Source: Chara braunii
Taxonomy: Eukaryota > Streptophyta > Charophyceae > Charales > Characeae
Direction: 5' to 3'
Length of the DNA stretch: 22,311 nt
NCBI GenBank assembly: GCA_003427395.1
Contig: BFEA01000296.1
Span: 531,994 to 554,304, forward strand
A program made the translations under genes and the position numbers. Shown here piece after piece: positions 9,293-17,510 of the stretch. The notes beneath the pieces were generated by a model that saw only the letters and a list, made by a program, of their open reading frames with translations, was not told the DNA's origin and did no database searches. Position 1 is the first letter of the stretch. Each line of letters begins with the position of its first letter.

Positions 9293-9502
9293 TGGGGGTT
9301 TAAAGCGGTTAAGTACAATGCAGAGCAGTTTTTGGCATGTGTTTTGCCAGTCCGTTCCTTCTGGGAGACCCTGTACCAGTGCTTTGTGGAGACTGGCACT
9401 ACTTTCCAACATCGGGATTAACGCCCTGTACACCCCGTCCCAGAAGTCGACATTGCCACTGTTATATTTTGTGTGGAGGCTGTCCATCAGCCAATCCGCT
9501 AT
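9293..9502 (-). other. 70-residue IADW/FW/FxPP module, copy A (LINE-A ORF1)
   Basis: The segment runs from IADWLMD to RFKPP. It aligns without gaps over 70 residues with the two plus-strand copies at 20973-21182 and 21470-21679. Shared residues, numbered in the module, are I1, W4, F20, W21, L28, L42, G45, W52, Q57, F67, P69 and P70. Hydrophobic spacing suggests a compact helical domain (inference). It follows the Pro-rich FGP segment (about 9640), from which it is separated by a one-base frameshift in a C-run near 9570. I do not recognise a named family. Confidence 0.85.
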
Positions 9503-10268
9503 TTCTTGTAAACCAAACCCCGGCGCTGTACAGTCCCGTTGTTGTTGAGTGTCCGTCATCTCCACGTCAGGGGGGTTGGGTGGGGGAGGAGGGGGGGGAA
9601 GGGGCCCCTGGGATTATCTCTATTTCCATCGGCACCGGGCCAAAGGCCTCTTCGAACAGATCCTTTTCCTCTCGAATTTCCTTTGTGGTGGCATCCTGAG
9701 GACTTTGCCCCCTTTCCAAGGCCTCCCGGGCGGTTTTTGTCAAGTTCGGTGAGTCGGGTTTATCTGCCTCTTTGGCCCTGGGCCTCCATTCTTTTTGCTG
9801 TCTTTCGCCACCAGGTGGCATCGTCAGCGGACCTGCTGGTAGGTACTCTGTGGCCACTGGACCCACGTCCTTATTTTTCTGCTTATCCATCAACTGTGAG
9901 TCCATATTTTTTTGCTTATCCATCAACTGTTTGGGTGGCCCGTTCGGCTGGTTGTTCATGCCTTGGGGGGAGAGGAGCCGTCCTTGAGTAGGAGGTCTTG
10001 TCCCTGGCTCCTTGTTAGGGGGGGGAGGCTTTTCATCCTTCTTTGATTCCTTTGGGAGCGGAGGGACCCAATCATTCGGGGGCTTAGTGGTCCAGCATAT
10101 GTCGCCCCTGCCTTCCCAAACCCAACCTTTCGTTTGGCCCTTAGGGTCGAGGTCTTCGAGGTACACCCACCCTTCATGGCCCGGGTCCGCCGTGTGCCAC
10201 CTGTTCGGTGTGTGTTGGTCCCGTTGAAGGCATCCCGCTGACGGAATCCGTTTGTTGGGGTGTCGAGG

Positions 10269-10316
10269 GCAAGCTGATTCCATGCACAGGTGCCCGTATG
10301 CCCTGCACTTGAAGCA
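10269..10316 (-). other. LINE-A ORF1 zinc knuckle, non-canonical spacing
   Basis: The peptide CFKCRAYGHLCMESAC gives C-x2-C-x4-H with a Cys at +2 and another at +7 from the His, instead of the usual C-x2-C-x4-H-x4-C. Gag-like zinc knuckles bind single-stranded nucleic acid. The knuckle is in the frame of 9567-10283, while the preceding protein is in the frame of 9956-10546, so a one-base shift lies just upstream near 10325. Confidence 0.75.
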
Positions 10317-11744
10317 CCAAACTTGTGTGCTGTGTGGATTTGGTAAGTTTTCTCATCAATTGAAAAGGGTTGGTCTTTGGGGATGTCCAGAGCCAACGTC
10401 ATGTAGTCATCCCGTTTTGCCACATAGGAGGGGAGGGGATCAATGAAGTTAACGATGTTGTAATGTTGACCGAAGTCGTATACAAAGGCCGCCTGTACCT
10501 CTACCGGTATGTGTCTCAGCTCCACCCAGTAAAAGTCCTTCATCAATTGGTCTCTTTTCTCCTCCGGGGATAATTTCTTTGGTTGCTATGAGTATATGCG
10601 CACCTCTGAGCGCTCCCATATGATCTTCTTCCATCCATCCATCTGTTGTTTGTCCTGGGTGAAGAGACTGAAGACTGTGAACACCGTTGAGGAAAGGGGC
10701 TGGATTAAGAAAAATTCATGTACCGCCTCTGCGCTGCCTTTCATTTCTTCTAATCGTTTACATATCCATCGTATCTTATCGTTGACCGATTTCTAAGCGA
10801 CGTCCCCATGGAACAGCCAATTACTTGCATGTTTGACATACGCCTTGTCTCTCTCCTCCAATTTGTCCGCCGGGTATGTCTTCATCAATGTTTTCCTCCC
10901 TCCCTAGTCAACCACGTGGTTTTCTGAGGGGAGGAGAAACAGGGTGAGGAAGTATGCTCTGGCGGATGAGAGATTGTGGAGGGGAACGGTCAACACTTCA
11001 TCCCCTCCTTGCTGGTCGCCTGGGGAGGCCCTTTTGATCATGAGGGTTTTCTCCTGAATTGTGCCCATGACCCCTTCTTCTCCCCTACGTCCGACGTTTG
11101 ACCAGTCTGAGAGCACTGTTGTTGTTTCGTTTTTTCTGTATTTGTTTCTTTTTCTGTAAGCATCTTTTCATTCTTATCAGTCTGTCGTTCCTCCTCCCCC
11201 TCCTCTGTCACCATATTCAAGTCATTATCTGGGGAAGTTCCTTCCATCATCGTCCGTTCTTCTCGGTCAGTTCTGTTGCAAGAGGATGTTGTTTGGTCAT
11301 TTCGGACCGCTGATGTTCCTTTACTGTGGTCGTTTGACAGGGGTGGTCAATGCTGTTGATCGGAGGGCATCTCTATTCGAGTGGGGGGTCCACTTATACG
11401 CTCTATTGCCCGAGGGGCGGCCTTCTTATTCCTTGTGCCCGATGGTCTCGAGTAAGGGTTTATTGACAGATGCTTGTATGGGTTGTGCCTCATTGCCCCT
11501 CTATAGAATATGAGGGATCCTGGCCCTCCCACCTTCTTATTACGCGCATCCATGCTTCCACGCCCTTGTTTCCTTTTTTTTCTTCTTTTTTCTCTTTTTT
11601 ATTTATTTGAGCTGGCTTCAAGGATCGCCCTGAGCTGACCTGAAGGGACCCGGGGGTACTACCACTGCACGGGGAAGCGGTTGAAAGGTGGTATGGGCGG
11701 GGCCAGGGGAGGGAGAGGGGGGGTGATACCTCGCGATCTCCTGC

Positions 11745-12670
11745 CACGTGTCTCATCGCCGCCACGTGTCCTCATTCCAGTCCTCGGTCGCTCCGGCCGC
11801 TGTCACTCGATCGCGTTCTCCTCTGTCACGAATCTCACTCTGTTCTCACTTATTCCTCTACCGCACGCTCGGTCGTCCACTCCCTTGTACCTCTGTCAAG
11901 ACACCCCAGCTACGTTTCTTCTCTGCCACGTGTCCCACTCCTCCTGCCACGTATCCTACTCCGCCACGTGATCCACTCCTCCTGCCACGTTTCCTGCTGC
12001 CACGTGTCCCACTCCTCTCTCAGGTGTTCTTCTGCCACGTGCTCGTGGTCTTGGCTGCCTCCTCTGCTAGTCGGCCGCTGCCACCCTGTTATTTGTCCCG
12101 CTGCCAAAAGGATCGTCGCCCTGGCTAGGGATCCCCTATCCCCCTCTTAGTCAGCTGCTGCCACGTGTCCCCCTCTTCTCCCGCGTATTCCTCTATCCCC
12201 CTCTTCCCCCTCTTCTCATTCGTATTCCTCTCTCCCCCTCTTAGTCAACCGCTGCACGTGTCCCCCTCATCTCTCCCATATTCCTCTATCCCCTCCTCCC
12301 TCACGTATTCCCCGACCACGTATCCCGCTGTCAATCGATCGTATTCCTCACTGCCGCATGCCCCACTCTTCTTTCACGTATTCTGCCAATCGCCACGTAT
12401 CCCCCCTCTTCTCTCTCGTGATCCCCTATCCCCCTCTTAGTCAGCCGCTGCCACGTGTCCCCCTCTTCTCCCGCGTATTCCTCTAGCCCCCTCTTCCCCC
12501 TCTTCTCTTTCGTATTCCTCTTTCCCCCTCTTAGTCAGCCGCTGCCACGTGTCTCCCTCTTCTCTCACGTATTCCTCTAGCCCCCTCTTCCCTCACGTAT
12601 TCCTCCGCCACGTATCCCGCTGCATCGACCGTATTCCTCGCTGCCGCGTGCCCCACTCTTCTTTCACGTG
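11745..12670. promoter_or_regulatory. Cluster of 11 CACGTG E-boxes
   Basis: CACGTG hexamers start at 11745, 11763, 11927, 11965, 12001, 12036, 12162, 12255, 12452, 12546 and 12665, with one more at 13332. Most sit in the extended context gccacgtgtcc, and several near-misses (CACGTA, CACGTT) lie between them. CACGTG is the core site for bHLH-zip factors such as the Myc/Max and USF families in animals. Regulation of the element by them is inference. Confidence 0.6.
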
Positions 12671-12705
12671 TTCCGCCAATCGCCTCTTCCTCGTATCCCG
12701 CTGAT
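12130..12705. repeat. 290-bp tandem pair in the LINE-A 5' region
   Basis: Copy 1 (12130-12419) and copy 2 (12420-about 12705) start gatcccctatccccctcttag. Matched landmarks (CACGTG at 12162 and 12452, ctttcacgt at 12371 and 12661) are exactly 290 bp apart. Each copy itself contains a shorter internal echo: ccccctcttagtca recurs about 95 bp later, again followed by CACGTG. Confidence 0.92.
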
Positions 12706-12754
12706 TCCACTCGCCTATCGTTCCAATCGCCTCTTCCATGCGTCCCGTCCCGGC

Positions 12755-13137
12755 GGCGTTTCCAAATCCCTCGCGTCTTCCCCTGCCCGCTCCCGCCACG
12801 AATCGTTCACTGTCTCCGTCGGGACCACTCCACTGCCGGGATACGCCAGCGTCGATCGTTTATTCCGTCGCCGCTCCTCTACCACACTTCCGTGGGTGAT
12901 CTCTTGTCGCTTGTTCTGTCGATGATGGCCGCCGGTCGTATTTCTGTATACCCCGCAATCGCCTCCCGGTGGCGTTTCCAACTCCCTCGCGTCTACCCCT
13001 GCCACGCTCCCGCTACGAATCGTTTACCGTCTCCGTCGGGAGCACCCCACCTCCGGGATACACCAGCGTCGACCGTTTATTCCGTCTTCGCTCTTGTCGC
13101 TTGTTCTGTCGATGGCGGCCACCGATCGTCGTTGACA
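12755..13137. repeat. 216-bp tandem pair in the LINE-A 5' region
   Basis: Copy 1 (12755-12970) and copy 2 (12971-about 13137) share ggcgtttccaa, ccctcgcgtct, acgaatcgtt, gtctccgtcggga, ccagcgtcga and cttgtcgcttgttctgtcga. Copy 2 lacks about 25 bp present before ctcttgtcgc in copy 1. The pair lies upstream of the 290-bp pair on the element's strand. Confidence 0.92.
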
Positions 13138-13481
13138 GGGTTATGGCCGCATCTCCTCCAGCTTGCGATCCACATTTCGTGTCAAACTCCTTCTGTTCGC
13201 CGCAGTTCTGGTTGTGCCTTCGATCTGCTGTTGATTGCTGCCTCTTCACGCACACTTTGGTCTCGCCAACGACACACTCCACATCGACTCCTCCGCCAGC
13301 CACAGGTGCTGGCTGTGTCTCCCTTCCTTGCCACGTGTCAAAAACGTGGCGGGTATGGAGCCATGCGTGGATCCCCCACTCCCGCGGGGGGTCGGGCCAG
13401 AATCCACGTCAGCCCGTGACGCGGCGTGGCCCAGCGTCTTTGATTCTCCGCGCTTGCGCTAAGCGCTCCTAAAACCACCCT

Positions 13482-13508
13482 TTAAAAAAAAAAAAAAAAA
13501 AAAAAAAA
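13482..13508. repeat. A-run at the LINE-B / LINE-A junction
   Basis: About 26 A on the plus strand lie between the 3' terminus of LINE-B and the presumed 5' end of LINE-A. Both LINEs are on the minus strand, where this reads as poly(T), so it is not an ordinary LINE-B poly(A) tail. Confidence 0.9.
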
Positions 13509-14077
13509 CCGCCAGTGCTAGCAATGCTGTTAAGGGCAGACACCACTAGCACCCGAGGGGAGGCTCCATCTATTGGTGGGGAGCTGCACCTGCTGGAAAA
13601 CGGGTCCAGCGTCCCTTGTACAGTGGTACATCTGTAGAATATTCTGGATGTTTGTCGGGAAAGAGCCGGCCAGCATTGATTACTCTGCAAGCAGGAGGAC
13701 TGACTGAGCAAGTGCACCTAACTCCAACTGATAGAGGAATGGGGGGAGGGAGGGACAGGATCTCTTCACCCAAAACGGGCGCCAGATGACAGCTGTGGAT
13801 AGCTAATCCTACCCTCCCTGTAAGTAAGCCACTTGGACAAATGTAGCGAATTCCTAAAACCGCGGTGGATTCGGTTGCCAAAACAGGGCTCCGGTGTTCC
13901 CTTTGAGCTGCTCGTCACTCCCCTCCCCTCTCGGAGCATCCTGTGTTCTGGCTCTCACCCCAGCTCATCCCTTGCAGCTCCCATGTACTGAAAGGTTTAG
14001 AGGTGCTGATTAGATCAGACACCTCTAGTACCCAGAGGCTTTATGTGCTGTTTCCACCCCCCCTCTTACCTAAGACT
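13509..14077 (-). other. LINE-B 3' UTR, longer than that of LINE-A
   Basis: The distal part (13509-about 13810) aligns with the LINE-A 3' UTR. The proximal 268 bp (about 13810-14077) has no LINE-A counterpart. Within it, 14002-14050 (gtgctgattagatcagacacc, then ctagtaccc and agaggct) resembles the element's own terminal block at 13525-13567, as if the 3' end had been partly duplicated. Confidence 0.75.
13560..13618 (-). repeat. Shared 59-nt LINE 3'-terminal tail, copy 2 (LINE-B)
   Basis: It matches the plus-strand copy at 2088-2146 at 57 of 59 positions. It sits about 50 bases from the terminus of LINE-B, comparable to about 60 bases in LINE-A. Confidence 0.88.
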
Positions 14078-15988
14078 TTAGCCATCCTGCCCATACCATC
14101 CCAGGTCCACCAAACAATTTGAAGGGGGGGGAAAAGGGTCGGGGAACTCTTGGGCGGGTTTCATCGGGATCGCAGTGTCAATCTTAGTCCAATCATTAAA
14201 AAATAACCTATAGTCCCTCTCTATCACTTCAACTGTTTTCTGTCCACCATTCCATTCCACTTTCCCTATCCTGCCTCCTTTTCCCCCCCCAAGCCAACTC
14301 GAGCAGAATTGTTGGATTCTTTGTTGAATGTCGTGTCTTGTGAGCATTGTCTGTGTTTGGGTTTTGACTGCTTGCCATTTTGCCAAGATTTCTGTTTGGA
14401 TCTGTTGTTGAATGCTGTCTGTAAACTCGGGGCCTTCCAGTCTCACTTTTTCCATTTCATAAGTACAGCGCCGTCGCCAGAGGGTCCAGATCACCGCTCT
14501 GCGTCCCATTTTGAACATGTTGATTGTAAAGTCATCCAACGTCTCTTCTGTCCATGTTTTGCAGAGCAGAGCTTTCCAGTCCCACGCCCATTGGGACTGC
14601 GTTTCCAGTTGGTCCCAGATTCTATCCCACCATCTCCAAAGCCATACAGCACCCGGGCACTGCAGAAATATGTGCTCGATGGTCTCGGGTTTTTTCCGGG
14701 ACGGGAAGGCATCCATACACAGTTTGCACCAGGGCAAGGCTTTCCCCATTTGCTCAAGGCGGGTTCTGTCTATGAGCCAATCGTTGGCGGGAAGGCAGCG
14801 GTGCTCAATCTGCCATTGCAGCGAGGCAACTTTAGCAGGTTTGATTTTTGTTAAACTGAACCATTTTATTTTTTTCAGGTTATTCCTTCCCAGGTTCAAA
14901 TGCCTCATCCAACGGTCCTTTACCCGGTCCCGCAGGTTGAGTCCCGGTCTAAGGAGCCTGTAGGTTGCCTTGACCGTGAGGCTGAACAAAGTTCTTGTGC
15001 TCTTCCTACCGGTCCTTGCGGGTGTCGACCAGACCCACTCAGCAGGGTCCAGAGGAAGGAGGTGCACCGGGACTTGCGGGAGGTATGCTGTCCACTGTTG
15101 ATTTTCGTGCAGCACTCTAATTCTGCAAAGATCTTCTTTTGGGATTGTTGATCCCTCATCACGCTCAGATATTTGAATCTCATTGTTCTCATTTAACTTA
15201 TATAGATGCATCTTCAGTGTTCCGTCAGCTTCTTGATGTACGATCCTCCCCACTTTACCTGGTTGGTCCTTGATTGCCACCCAGTCCTTATTTCGCAGCG
15301 TGGGGCCCTTCCTGAGAATTCGCCACCAGTCAACGGGTATCATCTCGATGAGGGTCTCTAGAGATTCCTCCAGATGGTGACTGTACCGTAGTTTCTCTTT
15401 CATCTTCTCCGGTTTGACCCACCCTCTATTTTCTGAGTCCCAAATATCTTTCACTCTGGTCACCCCCCGCTTAACCCAGATCCGCCAGGGGGACACTTCA
15501 CAATGGAGGGTCTGTCCCGTTGCATCAACGACCCACCTATTCCCAAAAAGGGGCTGACGAGCCACCTTCTCCCATCTCTCCGGAGGGGTTTTGTCTGGTA
15601 AGGGGAGGCTCCTCCATATGTTGAGCAGGGCAGGCCAAAAGGGGTCATTTCTCACGTCTGCCCTTGTTGCTTGTCTGGTAGAGTCGTGGTGGAGGGCAGC
15701 CTGTTGTGATCTTTTTTTGGGAATCGACCAGCCTCGGTTTTCCAGCCACATCAGTGGGTCGCACTCTGGAGTTGTCTGGGGTGCCAGTCGGGCGATTTGC
15801 TCGCGGGCCAATGCCTTCCACAGGACTTCTGGACAAAACAAAAGTCTTTTAATCCACTGCAGAGCGAGGGCTTTAGTTTGAAGCGTGGGGTCTAAGATGC
15901 CCAGTCCTCCTCTCTCTTTCGGTTGGATTATGGATTGCCATGCCACTCTATTGATGACACCCTGGAAATCGTGGTTCCCACGCCACAA
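14078..15988 (-). CDS. LINE-B ORF2, C-terminal half (open frame, partial)
   Basis: This is a 636-codon open frame covering the ORF2 connector and C-terminal region. It begins mid-protein at LWRGNH (a TTG codon after a frameshift), so its apparent start is not real. Conserved blocks shared with LINE-A include RVAWQS, GGLGI.DP..QTKALALQW, ARQPLFGNRW, WRILRKGP, CRIRVLHE, SLQWQIEHR and a CCHC finger (14657-14728, C-x2-C-x14-H-x4-C) followed by WLWRWWDRIW. After the finger come a coiled-coil-like segment (SIQQQIQTEI) and an acidic/Pro C-terminus (AIPMKP, FPDPFPPP). By family knowledge this part positions RNA template and target during target-primed reverse transcription. The frame is long and uninterrupted but lacks APE and most of RT, so it cannot be functional alone. 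Confidence 0.93.
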   Translation of the reverse strand: MWRGNHDFQGVINRVAWQSIIQPKERGGLGILDPTLQTKALALQWIKRLLFCPEVLWKALAREQIARLAPQTTPECDPLMWLENRGWSIPKKRSQQAALHHDSTRQATRADVRNDPFWPALLNIWRSLPLPDKTPPERWEKVARQPLFGNRWVVDATGQTLHCEVSPWRIWVKRGVTRVKDIWDSENRGWVKPEKMKEKLRYSHHLEESLETLIEMIPVDWWRILRKGPTLRNKDWVAIKDQPGKVGRIVHQEADGTLKMHLYKLNENNEIQISERDEGSTIPKEDLCRIRVLHENQQWTAYLPQVPVHLLPLDPAEWVWSTPARTGRKSTRTLFSLTVKATYRLLRPGLNLRDRVKDRWMRHLNLGRNNLKKIKWFSLTKIKPAKVASLQWQIEHRCLPANDWLIDRTRLEQMGKALPWCKLCMDAFPSRKKPETIEHIFLQCPGAVWLWRWWDRIWDQLETQSQWAWDWKALLCKTWTEETLDDFTINMFKMGRRAVIWTLWRRRCTYEMEKVRLEGPEFTDSIQQQIQTEILAKWQAVKTQTQTMLTRHDIQQRIQQFCSSWLGGGKGGRIGKVEWNGGQKTVEVIERDYRLFFNDWTKIDTAIPMKPAQEFPDPFPPPSNCLVDLGWYGQDG

Positions 15989-16460
15989 GAAGGCGACGTT
16001 GCAGGGGGCGGAGGGCGTTTTTCCCTAGTGCCCAGATTGCTGATTTGTACCACGTTGTGGCAAGTACGACGTTATTGATTATGAGTGCCCGACCAAAAAG
16101 GGAAGTATGTTTACCCTGCCATTGTGTCATCTTTTCCAGAGGGGGTTTGGAGATCCATTCATTATTTGTCGATGGCTTACCTTCGGCCGTCATTATAACT
16201 CCCAATACCCTGATCGGGGCTTCGAGTGGGAGCCATTTGATCGCGGGATGTTCCGGGGGTCTCACTCCGTGATGGTGTAACCACCAACCTTGGGTCTTAT
16301 TTCCCCAGTTCACCTTCATATCTGAGAGTTTGCAAAAAAGGTCCATCATGTGCTGAATGCCGGCCATTGCCTCTCTCGAAGCATCAATTATGAGAGTCAG
16401 ATCGTCGGCGAACAGGGAACATACCGGGATTGCGTCCTGCGGGATTGAGGGCACCCCCTG
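15948..16460 (-). pseudogene. LINE-B reverse transcriptase fragment (motif C to thumb)
   Basis: It starts at the truncation point with IPQDAIPVCSLFADD: motif C (FADD) is present, motifs A and B are gone. It continues through MKVNWGNKTQGWWLHHHGV, LGVIMTAEGKPSTNNEW and GRALIINNV to ALRPLQRR, where a frameshift near 15995 joins it to the 14078-15988 frame. The aligned LINE-A region is broken by two frameshifts. Confidence 0.93.
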
Positions 16461-17164
16461 TGTGTGACATTGTGGGATTCTATCATGTTCATCTGGACAA
16501 CCGAGTGGCTGAGTACTGTGGGTGACTGCCATCCGTCTAGTATCTCACCTCTACAACAACCTGGGCTTAAAAAAAAAAAAAACAAAAAAAAAAACACTGA
16601 AGTGCATATACAGTTCAGCTTTAAAAAAAAAAATAGCGGGCCCTAGTACTGGGGGTTTTGAGTACTATATATCTAACTAATCTGGGTTGACAGAGAACCG
16701 GCGTCCACAGACTCCATGCCCCGTGGTGCCCTGGCCGACCCTCCTCCTTGGTCCAAACCTAACTAACCCCTCCTCCTTGGGCCAAACCTTCTGCACGAGG
16801 ATGGGGCAACCTGCCCCAGCAACTTGAACTATTGAATAGCAATGATCTGTCTAGAGAGTGACCGAGGCGGCAGGCCACGAACCCAGGACCTATCCGGTGC
16901 TACACTGCTACTCAGAAGTCACAGTCTACCTGGAAAAATACTCCGACCATTACCCAGCGTGCTGGAAAGCAGGTTTGCAAAAAAATTGTGGGCCTCGGGA
17001 GTTGGGAACCTGTTTTTACTTTCTTTCACACTTTCAGTTTGGAAAAAAAAAAAATGAACAAAAAAGAGAAGGGCGGGCGCCTGTGTTCTACAAGTTCCTG
17101 CGTCACAAGACATAGGAGGCCAGATTTGCTGATATAGCGTAGTCTTCTAATTTTTTTACATACT
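16461..17164. other. Non-coding stretch with A-runs and short repeats
   Basis: No gene. A-rich runs are at 16569-16592 (one C interruption), 16623-16633 and 17043-17054. A 7-bp hairpin pairs tagtact at 16645-16651 with agtacta at 16662-16668. A direct repeat ctcctccttgg occurs at 16741 and 16770. On the minus strand, tcctgggttcgtggcc (about 16873-16888) resembles a Pol III B box, but I find no A box at the right distance. Confidence 0.55.
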
Positions 17165-17209
17165 AATCATCATCATTTTCATCATCATCATCATCAGTAT
17201 CATTATCTT
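17165..17209. repeat. (ATC)n microsatellite, imperfect
   Basis: ATC/TCA triplets repeat with interruptions (attttc, agtatc). The tract is followed closely by the A-run at 17216-17233. Confidence 0.9.
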
Positions 17210-17233
17210 ACAGTTAAAAAAAAAAAAAAAAAA

Positions 17234-17510
17234 GTTGCGGGTTCGAGTCTTGACTGAGTGCTCCGTTCAGACTTGGCCATATTGGCCTCCGCTGCGTTTG
17301 CATCCCCGGCCAGGTACCCCAAGGGGGGACGGCCGTAAGGCTGTGTAGATGTTGTACGGGGGGTCTTGCCCGTCGAGCGTCCTGCTGGCTGTGCTCATAT
17401 ACACAGTTGTGGTGGGAAGGGTCGCTGAGGGACTGGGTATCTGTTACATGCCCAGATGGGCGATGTACATAATAACCGAGGATCCGCAATGTGATGAAAA
17501 GGACTGAATG
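17234..17510 (+). mobile_element. 5'-truncated tRNA-type SINE or related repeat (tentative)
   Basis: Right after an A-run (17216-17233) the sequence reads gttgcgggttcgagtc, which matches the B box and T-arm of a tRNA (GGTTCGAGTCT) with one difference from consensus. No A box precedes it, so the head would be truncated at the A-run. The body (from cttgactgagtgctcc) contains GC-rich palindromic words such as ttggccatattggcc and ggacggccgtaaggctgt. It differs from the SINE at 327, so it would be a separate family. The 3' end is not clear. Confidence 0.45.

Larger units (their letters stand above)
8138..11553 (-). pseudogene. LINE-A ORF1 (zinc-knuckle RNA-binding protein), broken
   Basis: ORF1 proteins of LINEs bind the element RNA and form the RNP. 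Read 5' to 3' there is an N-terminal region (11553-10640), a segment running up to a zinc knuckle (10316-10269), a Pro-rich stretch ending in an FGP motif (about 9640), a 70-residue module (9502-9293), a Lys/Gln/Glu-rich linker with 49-codon repeats (9139-8846) and a C-terminal domain (about 8590-8138). Frame breaks lie near 11050, 10325, 9570 and 9130, with stops around 10904 and 10795. I read it as one gene because the LINE-C frame reproduces the FGP motif, module and C-terminal domain in the same order. At about 3.4 kb it is unusually long for ORF1. The exact start is uncertain: Met codons at 11553 and 11250 share a frame with a stop between them. Confidence 0.82.
3023..13480 (-). mobile_element. 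LINE-A: near full-length, decayed two-ORF non-LTR retrotransposon
   Basis: On the minus strand, 5' to 3', it holds a CpG-rich 5' region with tandem repeats (13480-11554), ORF1 with a zinc knuckle (11553-8138), ORF2 with APE endonuclease, reverse transcriptase and a C-terminal CCHC finger (8065-3460), a 3' UTR (3459-3103) and an (AAAAG)n tail (3102-3023). The order matches L1/Tx1-type LINEs. At about 10.4 kb it is long for a LINE, largely because of the 5' region and a long ORF1. ORF2 carries at least five frameshifts plus in-frame stops, so the copy is dead. The 5' boundary is inferred from the abutting end of LINE-B, and I could not identify target-site duplications. Confidence 0.93.
11554..13480 (-). 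promoter_or_regulatory. LINE-A 5' region: CpG-rich, tandem monomers, presumed promoter
   Basis: This is a GC- and CpG-rich non-coding block between the ORF1 start region and the end of LINE-B. It holds a 290-bp tandem pair (12130-about 12705), a 216-bp tandem pair (12755-about 13137) and a CACGTG cluster. Tandem 5' monomers acting as internal promoters are established for mouse L1 and several other LINEs, and LINE-C has a comparable tandem 5' region. Assignment to LINE-A rests on position and orientation. Long frames across it (up to 175 codons) are overlapping and repetitive, so I do not call genes. Confidence 0.6.
13509..16460 (-). mobile_element. LINE-B: 5'-truncated LINE, same family as LINE-A
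   Basis: It retains RT from just before motif C to the ORF2 end plus a 3' UTR. The 5' limit is where similarity to LINE-A stops, after IPQDAIP and about 16455-16465, as in typical abortive reverse transcription. It is younger or better preserved than LINE-A: only one frameshift (about 15995) in roughly 2.4 kb of coding sequence. It lies directly upstream of LINE-A in the same orientation. Confidence 0.93.

Noticed and set aside
12130-12705. CRISPR array
   Set aside because: There are only two long units with a 290-bp period and no short identical repeats with unique spacers, and the context is eukaryotic.
11681-13472. Host genes in the 120-175 codon frames of the GC-rich block
   Set aside because: Frames overlap on both strands, are Arg/Ser/Pro-rich and repeat with the 290-bp and 216-bp units. 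This is what open frames in a CpG-rich tandem repeat look like.
16490-16560. Leu/Ser-type tRNA head (accgagtggctgagtac)
   Set aside because: It resembles an A box at about 9 of 11 positions, but no B box follows at a suitable distance.
16860-16930. Minus-strand tRNA-derived element (tcctgggttcgtggcc)
   Set aside because: B-box-like only; no A box at tRNA spacing. Mentioned under the stretch, not called.
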